Below are positions 32,624 through 45,250 of a DNA stretch of 64,000 bases, one piece after another. Location of the stretch: assembly GCF_032854445.1 (NCBI RefSeq), contig NC_088304.1, forward strand, positions 35,573,551-35,637,550. The letters are read 5' to 3'. Numbering within the stretch: position 1 is the first letter of the stretch; each line of letters starts with the position of its first letter. The notes below the pieces were generated by a model. That model did not search any database. It had not been told where the DNA came from and saw nothing but the letters and a program-made list of their open reading frames with translations. The stretch is from Liolophura sinensis (lineage: Eukaryota; Mollusca; Polyplacophora; Chitonida; Chitonidae). Both the position numbers and the translations under genes were made by a program.

Positions 32624-35600
32624 TTTAGTTTTATTTAAAATGTAAATATTGACACTATTTGCTTTATATGTAGTAGTTTGAATACAGAAGTGAAGACTTA
32701 ACAGTATTAGCTTTTATAGGCCTTAGAGGGGACTAATAAAAAAAAATTGCACTGTTTACTAAATGTTTCCTACTGTATATTACCATACCTAACAGTGCAA
32801 ATACCATGAATTCTTACAAGGTTAAGTGTGTCTGATCAACATGCTTCAACTTCTCAGATTAAAAACTGGCTCTGTTTGTTTAGTGTGAACCGTAGTTTAC
32901 AGTATGTGAGTTAAAAGCAGAAACATCGATTAGGGATGAGAAGAGGAACAATACAAACACAACCAAGCCTTTAATAGGACCAACCAGTGCGTTGTGGGAT
33001 TGACGAGGGCATGTAGAACAAGTCCAGTAAGTCTCTGGAGCACACAGTTATTGGTGACATTTGCAGTTTCCCAGTGCGGATTGCAGCGCTACTCTAGTCC
33101 AGACAGCGGCTGTCGGCTCATTATACAGCAGTGTGTACATTAAAGCGACTTGTAAAACACGCCGGTAATGAATTCCTAAGTAAACAGGCATACCAGGGAG
33201 CGGAAGGTTGTAAACCAAGCTGTGTTCAGACAGCCGAAAGCACATGTAAAGCTGGTCTCAAGCTATAGGCCTATATCATAATCCAGATAGAGACTAATCT
33301 GATTGTTCAGAAACTCTTAGCCATGAAATTTTGATCGGCTGGGCATATAGAAACTGCACACTGAAAAAGAACCCCGCAAGGGTCTCCATGGTAATAACTC
33401 CTGACAATTACTTCCGGTTTACTGTATTTGTGGTCATGTGACGTCTGGCGTTTACAAAAAGATTTGTGGTCTGATTTTGTTACACTGTTGGCTTTCATAA
33501 CTGTCAAACACAGAGACAAGCTGAACGATACAAATCAAGAAGAAACATGCGTTGTACAGTTTGCCCATATGTGATTTAGATAAGATCCGATTTTCGCAGA
33601 AGTTACAGCCTAAAATGGCGCCATCCAAGGAGACAAAACAACTTCTCTATATCTTCCTGTCAAACCTGATATTGCGTGCAATGAATTCACTTTATTTGAC
33701 GTTCACTCTAAGAAGTCGGCAGAGTGTATCAAATTCTTGTGTGGAATGAAGCGAGTTTTATGGCGACAGGCTGCCTGAGTGGCGATATCGTCAAAGCAAC
33801 AGCGGTATGAGTCGTCATAAGAGTGTAACATTACATAACGCTGGACACTCCAAGCTTTAAGGAGACACGCAATCTCCAAGATTTTACTCAAGAGGTGTTC
33901 ATTGCGAGCCAAAATTGCGTTTAATTCCTTTGTAAATAGCTGACAAACATGCGAAAACCCTAAATCCGTCTGACACCCTTTTTAGTTCACATCCACAATC
34001 TGCCTTTTTATCTGCCTATAGGATTTCAGTGCCGTTCTCTTATTAAATCTCGGCTCAACATGAACACATATCACATGCTAAAAGCTGTAAGACAAACTCC
34101 ATTATCGTCGACATCGGTCTGACAATATCGTCTGATGGGAATTGAACTTGTAGAATTTTTGAGAACAACCCCCCCCCCCCAAAAAAAAAACAGTACATAT
34201 AAACATCCTGACTGACTTAATGACACACTAATGCATATCTTCATTATGTGGTAAAACATTTCCCTCAATGCCTTTGAAACTAATGAAAACTGATTTTGCT
34301 ATTACTTTCAGCTCTATCAGTTCTTGCTTTGGCTTATTGTTTGACAGTCCAAAGCTGGCGGCAAATCCAGGAAGATTTAGAATGGTGTATATACACTCCG
34401 CTTCGACGTCAGTGCTGTCGATGCGAGTTAGAGTCCGATCCAGCCAATGGTGTACATTTGTCACAATTCGGAACATGCACTTAGCGGGTGGGTAATCAGA
34501 TTGCGTGTTAGAATGCATCTTTTCATAGGGGTGCGATGTTTTTTTGCCAAACTTTGTTCTTTTTTCTGCGCAAATTCTGTATACCGTCATAAAAACTAAC
34601 TGTTTTCTCCCGTAAGGGCGAACTCCAAACAGATCTAATAGACAAACAAATAAATAAACAAACGCACGGACCATTAAATGGTTCAGTATAGCTAGAAGTT
34701 CTATACCTGCGCTGATATCAACATCTGTTACATACTGTCTGTACTGCCGTAGGTGTAGACGGTTGATTTCCTTGTGCTAGTTTATATAGCTTTATATGTG
34801 TGTGCGTGTAAAGCTACGTGTTTGGAATTTTCGGAAATGTGCTCTGTGAAGGGCCCCTAAAAACAATTTACCATACCCATTTGTTTAGATCGTGTGTTCG
34901 TATTCATTGTAGTGAGCAAGTCTTTGTCAAGGTGGATATGATTTCATTTATGAGGACACATGAGGTACTGATTCAGTCTCGTCCTTCGAGGGGAAATGGT
35001 GTATTTCCCTGGTCTTGGCATGTGCGGTGGACAACGCATGCCGTTCGCACATTCCTCCACCAAAGCGGCTTTTACGTCTTTACGTCACACGTAAGAGTAA
35101 GTCGCTCAGTTACTTACCAATGGATTGCCATGAACACGTCGGATTCCCCACCCATTAAGCTGACATAACAATCAAATATGATTACGCCCTAGTTCCTCGC
35201 CTATCGCCTTATAAACTTTTGTCACATAAAACTGGCTGAATGTACAATTAAGCATAGAAGATTACTAAACATAAAAAAATGACGAAAGTTGGATCAGTGA
35301 AGTAGTGGAATATAACATTTCAAACTATAAGAACTATGACTTTCATCCAATGTCATATGTATTTTTACCGACCAAATTTTCCAATGTCCTTTTTCCCCCA
35401 ACATATCCCCCTTTCTACACTCATTTTTACATAACTCCCTGAATTTTTGCTGTTCCATGTGTTTAATAGGTACATATGTACAGAAGAGCTCCCATATACT
35501 GCCACTTCAGTTAGGCCTCTCGAACATAATATAAAACAAGAAGCGAAGGTCCGCTATTTCTAATTTCCGTGTCTGGTAGGCCAATAGGCGTGCAAAGATT

Positions 35601-35679
35601 CAGTGTTTTCAAATTCTGAACAATTTCACTGTTTAGTGTCACTTTCATTTTGTTTCGTTACTGTTCTTTATTATCATAG
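32624..35679. other. intergenic DNA without confident genes
   Basis: A possible cysteine-rich terminal exon lies at 34313-34484 (plus). A C10-A10 tract lies at 34171-34190. Otherwise nothing is recognised. Confidence 0.35.
34313..34484 (+). other. possible cysteine-rich terminal exon
   Basis: After a strong acceptor-like stretch (TTTGCTATTACTTTCAG, ending at 34312) the frame stays open for 56 codons to a TAG. It contains six cysteines, including WCIYTPLRRQCCRC, after a hydrophobic run. An in-frame TGA lies just upstream, so it would need splicing from an earlier exon I cannot find. An antisense ORF of 148 codons overlaps it. No family is recognised. Confidence 0.2.
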
Positions 35680-35836
35680 GATTTATTTATTTATTTGATT
35701 GGTGTTTTACGCCTTACTCAAGAATATTTCATTTATACGACGGCGGTCAGCATTATGGTGGGAGGAAACCGGGCAGAGCCCGGGGGAAACCCACGACCAT
35801 CCGCAGGTTGCTGGCAGACCTTCCCACTTACGGGCG
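35676..35836 (-). repeat. SINE-A, head truncated
   Basis: Antisense TTTGATTGGTGTTTTACGCC, then CGGCGGTCAGCATTATGGTG to CTGGCAGACCTTCCCACTTA. Conservation is high. Confidence 0.92.
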
Positions 35837-36059
35837 AGTATTATCGCAAGAGTTTCTGTCAAAATACACATGGACGTAAGCCAGTCAGATGATTGAAAAC
35901 GTGAGGTGTCCGGTCATAGTTCGGCCTACATAAAGGTGGAAACTGAGTGTTGCAGGAGCAAACTAGAGAAAATGTGGCAAAATCTATCCTGGATTGTGTG
36001 AGAAAGATATATTAGCTCGTGACATTCAACAGAAACCATCGATGAACAATGTGTGCCCG

Positions 36060-36370
36060 TTATATAATTGACATCGGGATGACTACATGTATTTTAAAGT
36101 GAATGAGACATTGGTGTCGACTCATTAATTTTTTTTTGAATGGCGGACGTTCTCTTGTTATCATATAGTATGTGTTTCGAGACCTAAACGGAGTACCAGT
36201 AGATGAGATGTCCTGCCCATCGGGCCGTCCTAACCAATAATCATTGTATTTCATAATGTAAATATAAGCGTCATGTCCGACATTTGTATACCATTCGTAG
36301 TCCGTAAAGGGCGTTCCAATCCGATCATCGCAAGATCCATTTTAACGTTTAAAGGAACAACGTTTAACAC
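36060..36370 (-). pseudogene. coding-like segment, unrecognised family (copy 1)
   Basis: On the minus strand an open frame of 93 codons follows an in-frame TAA (36344-36342). It reads NGSCDDRIGTPFTDYEWYTN, then VGHDAYIYIMKYNDYWLGRP and onward to a stop at 36060. The first part matches 46472-46565 (plus): GTGTTAAACGTTGTT, TGGATCTTGCGAT and GTCGGACATGACGCTTATAT are shared. The two copies differ by a 9-base and a 6-base indel, both multiples of three in this frame, which suggests descent from coding sequence. The TAA between the cysteine motif and NGS breaks this copy unless the exon starts after it. I do not recognise the protein. Confidence 0.35.
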
Positions 36371-36411
36371 GGAAAAATCAGCAAAAGCCCATACCCAAAA
36401 TCAAAGGCCTA

Positions 36412-36598
36412 TTTAATTTTCCTTTGGTGTTTTATGCTGTACTCAAGAATATTTCACATATGATGGTGGTCAGCATAATGGAAAATGGGCAGAGACCGGG
36501 GGAAACCCACGACCATCTGTAAGTTGCTGGAAGACCTTCCCACGCTCGGCCGGAGAAGAAGCCAACATGAGTTTGAATTCACAGCGACTGCATTGGTG
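36412..36598 (-). repeat. SINE-A, degraded
   Basis: Antisense TTTGGTGTTTTATGCTGTAC, then CTCAAGAATATTTCACATAT and ACGACCATCTGTAAGTTGCT to CACAGCGACTGCATTGGTG. Confidence 0.85.
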
Positions 36599-36814
36599 CA
36601 AATCTAATCGTCAAAGCAAAGATTCGTATTCCAGTCTTCAGTCCAAAAGGACTTTCCACGTCAATAAACCAATAAGTCCTGGTCATAACGCAACGTTCAA
36701 CACAAACCACCAAAAACTGAAATCAGTTTTTATTTCAGTTTTATCCCATTTTGGAAAGACGCTCAGAGAATGAATTAAATCAATATCCAAACACCTAGGG
36801 AAGCAGATTTAAGG

Positions 36815-36862
36815 ATTGACTGATTGGTGTATTTCAACACCGTGCTCAAGAATGTTTTACTC
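36815..36862 (-). repeat. SINE-A tail remnant
   Basis: GACTGATTGGTGTATTTCAA then CCGTGCTCAAGAATGTTTTAC. Confidence 0.65.
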
Positions 36863-37153
36863 AGTACATGACCATATTAAGTTTAATATTTCGTGAAATT
36901 TCATTGTGAACTTTAACACTTAGTCTGTTTGGTGGCTTTGTCTATCTATATTTAAAGTTCACCATGAAATTCAGTGTTTGTCATGAATGGCAAAATAAAG
37001 TACTAGAATACTGAGTCAATATGAGCTTGTCGTTTTCCAGAGTTACACTACTCGTATTTTACGTTAAGTTAATTATTGGAGCACAAGGTTTTTGGTTTGT
37101 ATGCCACTATAATTGGTGAAATAACTAATTGGTAATTAGTGCAAGTTATCTAA

Positions 37154-37323
37154 GTGCTTTGTGTTATACCACCTAAACGGGCCTTCTGAGCTTTGTGTTA
37201 TACCACCTAAACGGACCTGTTGAGCTTTGTGTTATACCACCTAAACGGGCCTGTTGAGCTTTGTGTTATACCACCTAAACGGGCCTGTTGAGCTTTGTGT
37301 TATACCACCTAAACGGGCCTGTT
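37154..37323. repeat. 34-bp tandem repeat, 5 units
   Basis: Units read GAGCTTTGTGTTATACCACC followed by TAAACGGGCCTGTT. The last three are identical or nearly so, and a partial unit follows. Confidence 0.93.
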
Positions 37324-39975
37324 GAGCTTTTCCACCACGCCAACAAGGCCCCGAGAAGGGTAATCTGTAGAACAATCTCTACCCAAGCCTGGGATTGAAC
37401 CGACGTGTCGTGTGTCCGACAATGCAAACACAAGTATCTCACGGTCTATAAGCACTGCTATAAATACATTCACGAACATTAAAATCTGCGTAAGGTCATG
37501 CGTTACGGTTTTCAGTCGGAGCACATGATATCTTTACACACACCAAGCCTCTTTCACGGGACGTGCGAGCTAAACTACTCTGTGTGACAAAAGTGAACAA
37601 AACCGAGGAATGAAAAGCGATCTTCCACACTATTGTATATTAGCTGTAATACCTATCGGAAAGAAACACGTATTCTGAGATAAATTCTTAATTCTTTTCT
37701 ATACAAGATTCTGCGTTACCCAACATTGACAAGTGAGCAGGCACAAGAGATAGTCCAATGCGTAGGAGTTATGAACTTCGCACAAAGTCTGTTCAACGTC
37801 TCATGACAAAATAAGTAGGAATATAAAAACCATGGCATATTACCTTTTCACGGCGATTATACACTTCCAGCTTCAGCTCGCTGATTGAACACCAGCCTTG
37901 CCTTTTCATCCAACGGACCTGCATATCCATTCAAAACATGGCGAGCTTGAATTAGTTAGGCCATGATTGCGCTGAAGGACGGGCTCGCTCTCCACTGTGG
38001 CTTCCTGAATTATGTAGCCGACGGATAGGCCAAGTGCAGTACCAAGGGATTTGACCGTTTACAGGTTTACCCAATGATAATGCCACAGTTAGCAAAGCTC
38101 CTCTCTTCGCTCTGCTCCGCCACGCACAATTCCAATTGTACTGGTCGATACAATTCCGATAAATGGATTATGGGTCACAGGTAAACGACCGGGAATAACT
38201 TCCCGATGTGCTCTTGTCCCTACCTCCCGGTGACATCAGAGGATGTCTAAACTTGTGACAGACGTCTAACGGAACTGCAGTATTGTTTCATAACTCGTAA
38301 CAGCTGGCGTCCTCTCGCTGTTTGAGAAGCGTGCAGTATCCCGTTTTGTTGTTACTATGCACCCACTCAAACCGCCACTTCATATAAAGCCGTAAAACAG
38401 ATTGCTTCGTGAATACAACTACGTGTATCTATCTCACCAAACATCGTACAGTATATTGTACCTTTCTTAATATGCTAGAGCACACCAGATTTCCTGTTTT
38501 GCTAAAAAAAAAAAAAACTACGATTTTTAATACCAGGACTTGATTGAGGTCAGCCTTTATGTATGTCGTTCCAAACTGACAGTTTGTTTAAAACCGTGGT
38601 CACACACTGTTTCGTTAAGGAGAGCACAGTGTAACGTGCATTAATAAAAGTGATTATAATAAATCGTATTTGTGTTACATGTAACCGTTTGCCATCACAC
38701 TGTCGTCGCTGATCTGGTTTTACTTTCTATGCCGTCGTCTATAATTAAACGTAACATCCGGACAGCTGAACCTATAGTCATTCTTTGCAAATAAATAGTT
38801 TTTAGTGGAGAACTTTGGCTTAGCGAGTTTTTGACCACTTAAACTGGGTGGTGAGGGGATCAACTTATAGACGGTAGACATTCCTGTGTCAGTAATAGCT
38901 TTACATTTGAGAAAATACATGTAGTCATCCCGATATCAAGTATCCCTTTCTTTTTTGATATTACCAGCTGCAAAACAACATACAGAAAATGATGTTGTAA
39001 GGTATATCTTGCAAATATTTGCTAAGGAAGAAGAAGCCTTGGATCAAATGCTCATGGCATGAATATCACGCCTTACAAAATTTCATAAAATTTATGAGAA
39101 AAAATTGTATACAAGAAGTGACATTTATTTTACTCATGGCACTTTCAAGCAACCTAACGAAACATTCTAAATACACTTTCTTTGATTTATTTTTGCATAT
39201 AAAATTTTGCCATAATAATTTATCTAAAACAAAGATTTCTGTAAAATATAAAGGAATGGAAACAGCACATAAAACTTCCGCAGCTGATTCACTCGGAATT
39301 CACTGAGGTGATAAAGTAGTCAGACTCTTTAAAAATGGTGACGTTTGAAACTCGTGGTCTGTAATAAAATACACAAAAAACTAATTGCTGTTGCATGCCG
39401 GTAGTCCACATGAACTTGGACAAGAAATTGACTGTAGTCTGGATGTAGAACGTTCATTCTGTAGCACTGATACTGAAATAATAATAATATAAGTTTTCAG
39501 TTCTGAACGAAAACTGTTAACCCGTAGGCGTGACAATCGGCTTCAATATCAGTGATCTAGATTTACTTTGTTTTGTTGTTGACGCGTTATAGCGATTTGC
39601 TATTGTATTTGGGAGTACAAAGTCAATTGCATGACATCTTGTTCCATTTCAATACTTCTGAATTGGGTCGTATATTTGGTTTCGGCATGTTTACAAACAG
39701 TACGCATGCGCTGTTTACTGACCAATGTGTTTGCAAGATGACATGATGTTTGCAGCCTGATGTTGTGAACACCACTGACAATGATCAAAAGGAAGTTCTG
39801 TATGAATGATAGCATCAGTCACGACATCACAACACAGAGCCGACAGAATGCGGGGAAATTGCAGAAATGAAAAGATTCGGAATACAAAAATACTGCACTT
39901 TACAGAGTGAAAGACTACGACTACAACATGAAAGACTAAGGCTGTTGTACAAGAGCCCCGTTAAACCATGATTCG
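37324..39975. other. intergenic DNA, possible upstream exon region
   Basis: A short minus-strand frame at 37934-37845 (MDMQVRWMKRQGWCSISELK, then LEVYNRREK) ends at a donor-like AAG|GTAATA. It could be an upstream exon, but nothing confirms it. An R150 piece lies at 38672-38740. Otherwise no feature is recognised. Confidence 0.3.
38672..38740 (+). repeat. R150 partial copy
   Basis: GTTACATGTAACCGTTTGCC, then ACACTGTCGTCGCTGATCTG and TTTTACTTTCTATGCC. Confidence 0.55.
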
Positions 39976-40086
39976 GTAGTGGAGAAACGACGATCAACAG
40001 CTGATTCTTGAAAAAGAATCGGCGAGGCGTGGATCGTCGCGTCGATTTTTTTTCAATAGTCAGCTGTTGCTAGCTGTTTCTCCTAC
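39976..40086. mobile_element. foldback (inverted-repeat) element
   Basis: The left arm GTAGTGGAGAAACGACGATC to AAAAAGAATCGG (39977-40022) pairs with the right arm TCGATTTTTTTTCAATAGTC to TGTTTCTCCTAC (40042-40086). Each arm is about 45 bp with several mismatches and encloses a GC-rich loop. A further copy of the inner part occurs at 40111-40136. TTAA lies near each side but not symmetrically. Confidence 0.55.
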
Positions 40087-40914
40087 TTAAACGTGTTTGT
40101 AGTTATATAACAACTATCGATTCTTTTTCGAGAATCGCGCGGTGTCAATTCAAACAAATGAAAAAAAAAAACGTTACATCACAATAAGCGTCAATGAATG
40201 CCCTTTCCTGCCGGCTGAGTCGCATTATTAGCATAGTGGAATATAATACGTAGTATGGGTGATGTTTCATGACGGTGTTACACGAAGTTTTAGTGCATCA
40301 GCATTGGTGCTTTCAGCCAATGGGAGTCCAGTTGGTTTTTCCTCCATATAGGTTACTACATGAGCATACACTTTGTGTACAAGATTATGGACGGTGACTC
40401 GGTCTAGAATTAGGTATGTATGCGTGACAGTACATCTTAATTCACTGAAGCCTACATATAATCTGTAGGAAGTCTGATAGTAGACTATACAATTTCTGTC
40501 ACATTGACATAACTAGGCCTCAAAAAACTTTCGTATTCGAAATGCCCCAATTAGACCCACCTGTTCACCTTAGTGCAAACTCTGTTTTGTTGTTCATGTT
40601 TGTGTCCAAGAGAACTGACGTCGCCACTCTGCCTTTTCTCCCACTAGCAACATATCGTGTATTTGAAATAAAGGCGAAGAACGAAACTGTTAGAAAATAA
40701 ATTTCACATTAATCAGAAACGAATGGACCCTTCATACATAAGATAAGGATTGACGTCACAACAAACGTTTAAAGTCGTTCAAAAAATGAGATTCCTTGGT
40801 CTTCACAGAGAGTTCAGTGGGATAATGGAATGGTTTAAAGCGTTCTCATTGGGTCAAATCCCGCTTTTAACAGAGTAATTTTTTACAGTGTGTGGCTTTT
40901 TCATCATGTATATA

Positions 40915-41500
40915 AACAATAACCCCTCATTTTAGTTAACGATAAGAAATTGGTAAAACGGTACAATACAAGAAGAAAAGCTAGAGTATCTTATTTCAAC
41001 ATGTGCTACATAAACCATAAATATTGGTAATACTGGGCAATACAAGATGAAGTGCTGCAGTATCTTATTGCATGTACTATGACTAATAACCCCTCATTTT
41101 GGATACTGGCCCCGATAGCATTGTTAGTAGATCCTGGGTCAGCCCTGAGTCGGACCACACCTTAAGAAAAGAAGTTTTAACTTCCTCGTTAGGCGTTCAG
41201 CGTGAAGGAGACAGTGAAACGACTGGTTGGCGCGTATCAGTATAATGGCTCTGGTAGGGCAGTTTACTTGCCTTCGGTAAGTCGTCTAATTAAAGCAGCA
41301 CTAGATAAAGGAGCGGTGGAAATCCGTCCTGCCACAAAGAGGCACATTACATGCACTCTAAGGATTCCTTCGTCGTCGTATAACTGAAAAATTGTTAAGT
41401 ACGACGTTAAACTCTAAGCACTCACTCTCTCACTCATTTTGGCTAACAATACAGAACTGGTAAAACGGGGCAATATAAGATGAAATGCTAGAGTATCAAA
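40915..41500. repeat. three diverged direct repeats with a nested SINE-B
   Basis: The block TTGGTAAAACGGTACAATAC, then AAAGCTAGAGTATCTTATT, occurs near 40950, 41025 and 41458. AATAACCCCTCATTTT precedes it at 40918 and 41086. The third unit is split by the SINE-B at 41103-41432. Confidence 0.75.
41103..41432 (+). repeat. SINE-B with 10-bp TSD
   Basis: A diverged head (CCGATAGCATTGTTAGTAG), the body GGCGTTCAGCGTGAAGGAGA and tail GTTAAACTCTAAGCACTCAC. TSDs CTCATTTTGG lie at 41093-41102 and 41433-41442. Confidence 0.9.
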
Positions 41501-41912
41501 TCACTTAGCCGTATCAGTATTGCACATACAGTCTCTCCATATGTCAATGAGCAGTGATATGCTAACGTCCACAGCAGACGCACTTATTACGTACGTAATG
41601 AAGCACGTATTTTGATGTTCGACCTCTTGACCATAGTAAGTGTAAATAAGTATTTGGGCTAATGGAATCTGACAATGATTTGGGCCATTTATCTACACTG
41701 CCTGTGATATCTTCTATATCACTCCGGCTGATATCACGTTGGCATTTAGTGCTTTATAATTGGTACAACAGCGACATGACTCCTCCGGGAAGTCCACAGA
41801 CCAGTGTGTAACGGAGGCGAGGCTTGGGGTCAGCCAGGAAACTTCGCACACGGCCACTGTCATTGAGGCTGTATAAGAATCTGAAACCCTCCAGGAAAAA
41901 ACATGGGGAAAA

Positions 41913-41951
41913 AATGGCCGACGTGCGGCCATTAACGTAGGCGCATGCGCA
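41913..41951. promoter_or_regulatory. palindrome plus NRF1-like site
   Basis: A perfect 8-bp inverted repeat AATGGCCG-ACGTG-CGGCCATT (41913-41933) is followed by GGCGCATGCGCA (41940-41951), whose core matches the NRF1 consensus. ATGGCC also resembles YY1-type sites. Such pairs mark many animal promoters, but no gene is recognised on either side. Confidence 0.3.
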
Positions 41952-43557
41952 TTTTAAAGACGCACCCCACAAACAAAAGCAAAAAGATCAACATTCTCAA
42001 CGTGAACAACGCCGTCGTCCCATAAAGTTTGAACAGAGTCCTCGTTCTACTAAGACGGCATTACACGTTTCTACTAAACTATTTGCATGATGCTGGCTGT
42101 GGCACAGTGTCTCATATGATGGACTATGCATTGAGAGTGAATCTGTGTCAAGTACAGCCTGTCAGCCTAGTACAATATCGTCTGCCTCGCATTACTGGTA
42201 TGGTGTCAAGCTGAAAATCTGTTGGCAGAACTGCTGAAACCTTCCGATTGCAACAACAACATACACATGACGTGGTCTCTGAATGTCTTACATCCATACA
42301 AGACGTGTGCACACAGTTATTCCTCTATCACGCCTACTTTCTACGAAAGCGGAAGACGTCACAGCACAAGTCAAGCCGCGGAGACAATCAATGATCAATA
42401 AGTATCGGTTGTTATTGAATCATAAGCGCTGTCTGTTACGTCACGGAACTTTCCTTTGGACGTCAGCGCGAAATAATACGTGGTTTTGTGGGACTATATC
42501 TTATTCTCTTGTCACAGGCGAATCCCTGGTGGGCTACAAGATCAGTCTCTTATAAAAGCACCTTTCTTCCTGCAGACAATAAATTCAAATCCATCTTTCG
42601 CTGTTCATTCTCCAGCAAAGCCTAAAATCTTCATTAATGATGTCATTGAATGAACACTACACTAACACGTTTACGAATGAAATGGAAGACCATTTTCCAA
42701 TATTTACAAGTGCGGAACAAGCACTGCATTAGAAACAGGCTATCTGTAATTCCCTCGTTTGGCGATAAATAAGAACTGAACTGCACCGATTTTTTTCAGG
42801 ATTTTTTTTACCATGCATGTCGTAGACGTGATTGGTACGTTGGACCCCGTCAGACAGGCAGGGCGGGCTTGGCCCACATGCAGACCGTCACAGAAATGTT
42901 TGTTATACATGTCCAGTGTGTGACTGGGAGATTTATGGCGACAGAAAACTGTGAAGTCGTCGGTGGGTTCTTGGGGAAAGGACAGAAAATCGCGCTAACC
43001 ACTAATTGTCACGTCAGCGCGCAATCGACGTTCACCACCTTGGCGTCTCGCAATACCCCTCGGGGACTGCCTAGCTACGAATGCGTCAAATATTTGACAG
43101 CTATTATAAAGAAAGAAATCCTTAAGCAGTTTCCCCGTATGTTGACTCAAGATATTGCCAAGGAATAGTACGTAATTGTTCTGACAGTTCTCAGTCATGC
43201 ATACCAAGTGGATTAAATTTCGTCTTATAATCGTACTGTCCAGAACTAGCATCGGAATGTGACATGCATTCACTCATCTATAAACTTTTTATTTCACGCA
43301 TGATCCATCTTCTTAAACAACCAAAAAACTTTCTCTTGCTTAGTAAAACATGTGTCTCTTAATTTGAGTTATTAATTATTCATATTTCTGAACAGGAATC
43401 AATTCTTATTACGAGTATACGGTGACATAGTCGTCCTTTCCAATCTGTCAGCTTCACTAAAGCGATCGGTTCTTTACGAATGAGGTATCCGGTCCCAACT
43501 TATTTCTTGCTTACTCGTTCGGCGGTTAACCAGGAAATTGGCCAGGAACCGAAAGAT

Positions 43558-43651
43558 GTGGCTTTCTCCGGGCATCGTGGTTTTCTCCGGGCGATGTGGT
43601 ATTCTCCGGGCAATGTGGTTTTCTCCGGCCAATGCGGTTTCCTTCACCCAC
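43558..43651. repeat. 19-20-bp tandem repeat, about 5 units
   Basis: Units of GTGGTTTTCTCCGGGCAAT with small changes. Confidence 0.9.
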
Positions 43652-44247
43652 CAGCCTTACCCCGATCCTAAATATGTACAAAATAAAGCATCTAAATCTA
43701 GGCATGAAAACAGGATATTCGTAAACCAGCCGTCAAACTGAGCGGACGATCTAGGTCGATAATAACAAGGTCAACTCCTAAAACAACGTTCGGCACAGCC
43801 AACGTTCAACACAACCACCAAGAAAAGTATATAAAATACGAAGTTCAACAAGGGTCAACAATTTTCAGTAACGATGGACTGACGCAGTGAAGGTTGTATG
43901 TGACAGAACCAAATCAGCACCCCTATCCAGATCGTGTGCTGTGTTAGTGTCTAAGTTGTCGATAATGAAATTATGTATCTCGGTTGCCCTTTGGTTGCAA
44001 CTATCCAATGTGGCAAGCTAATTCATCACGATGAATATACAGCCCCTGGCCGTAGGTTACGCGGAATTAATCATGCGTATGAAGGAGAGATATCAAACCA
44101 AATGAATGTTTGTGGTCGCCGACGGGACAGAGTGTACGCTTCACAAATGGCCCGAGGATACGCAAAGATATTCAAACTAGACCACTTTGATTGTGTTTTC
44201 GGATTATTAAAGCGTTGAATATAAATGTTGAGTATAAATATCTCTTT

Positions 44248-44361
44248 CCAAGTGTGAGGGCCGAGAGTATGGGCCAAGTGTAGTGGCCGAGGGCAAGGGC
44301 CAAGTGTGGGGACCGAGTGTAAGGGTCAAGTGTAGGGATCGAGTGTAGGGGCCGAGTGTTG
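44248..44361. repeat. 13-16-bp degenerate tandem repeat, about 8 units
   Basis: Units alternate GGCCGAGTGTAGG and GGCCAAGTGTAGG types. Confidence 0.85.
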
Positions 44362-45212
44362 TGTCATGTTTGATGTCTCATGCGTGACGTTCAAAAAGGA
44401 CAAAGAAGAGAATGCGCATGTACAAACTCTGGTGTGGTTTGGCATGAAGCTTGTAGGAAATCACTAGTAATTGATTTTTGTCAATGTGACGTACGCCAGC
44501 AGATCGCCTATGATAGATGGTTTATCCCGTGCCCTTCACGTGCCTCCATGCACCTACACTACTGGCGGGCTAATCAACTAACACGTGTGGAGAAAGACTT
44601 TTGCTGGCGTTTCTTCCTTTAAGTTCAGCTGCGTATCTGTTTTTCTATGTAATCGCAGAACTTCATATTGCGTTACAAACTGTCTGATTTCTTGGCACGG
44701 TAATGAGTGACATGGTGAATAGCCTGGTTACAGTTCAAATTTAACAACGACTAACTTGGATGCATTGATCATACACTGTTATTAATTTTTAATTGTATTT
44801 TGGGTGTTTGTTTCGGGAATAACGTCAGTTTTCACGTTATTCCAGTGTTGTCTGTAAACCTTTGCATTTGCTGTATGCTACCTCATTTGAACACCATTCC
44901 AGAAAAATAGCGGACTTGGCGTTTATACCGTACGTTGACACCAGGTACATAAAGTTCTACTTTACGGCCTACCCACCCTTTTATACTGGGCCCAAAGTAA
45001 CTGGCTATTTTTAAATCTAAACCACAATCTAAGAATGCAGTTCATGTGATGCTAAACCTCTCTTCTCATCGTGAATTTACGTCAATAGAATAGAACTGGC
45101 ACGTGAACACATGTATTGAAAAATGTAAATCTGGCTCTAAAAGGTATAAAATGAATTTCATGATCCAGTTCGACGCTGATTCCGGGGTATTGAACTTATG
45201 AATTGGGAGCAT

Positions 45213-45250
45213 TGATTTATTTATTGTATATGCGTTTTACGCCACACTTG
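45213..45250 (-). repeat. SINE-A tail remnant
   Basis: TGATTTATTTATTG then TATGCGTTTTACGCCACAC. Confidence 0.5.

Larger units (their letters stand above)
41990..45212. other. intergenic DNA without confident genes
   Basis: ORFs of 80-99 codons at 42283-42555 and 42869-43168 have near-coding base composition but no recognised domain or ATG context. Two short tandem repeats are listed separately. Confidence 0.35.

Noticed and set aside
42869-43168. 99-codon ORF that looked moderately coding-like
   Set aside because: No recognised domain, no homologous second copy in the window and no splice signals I trust.
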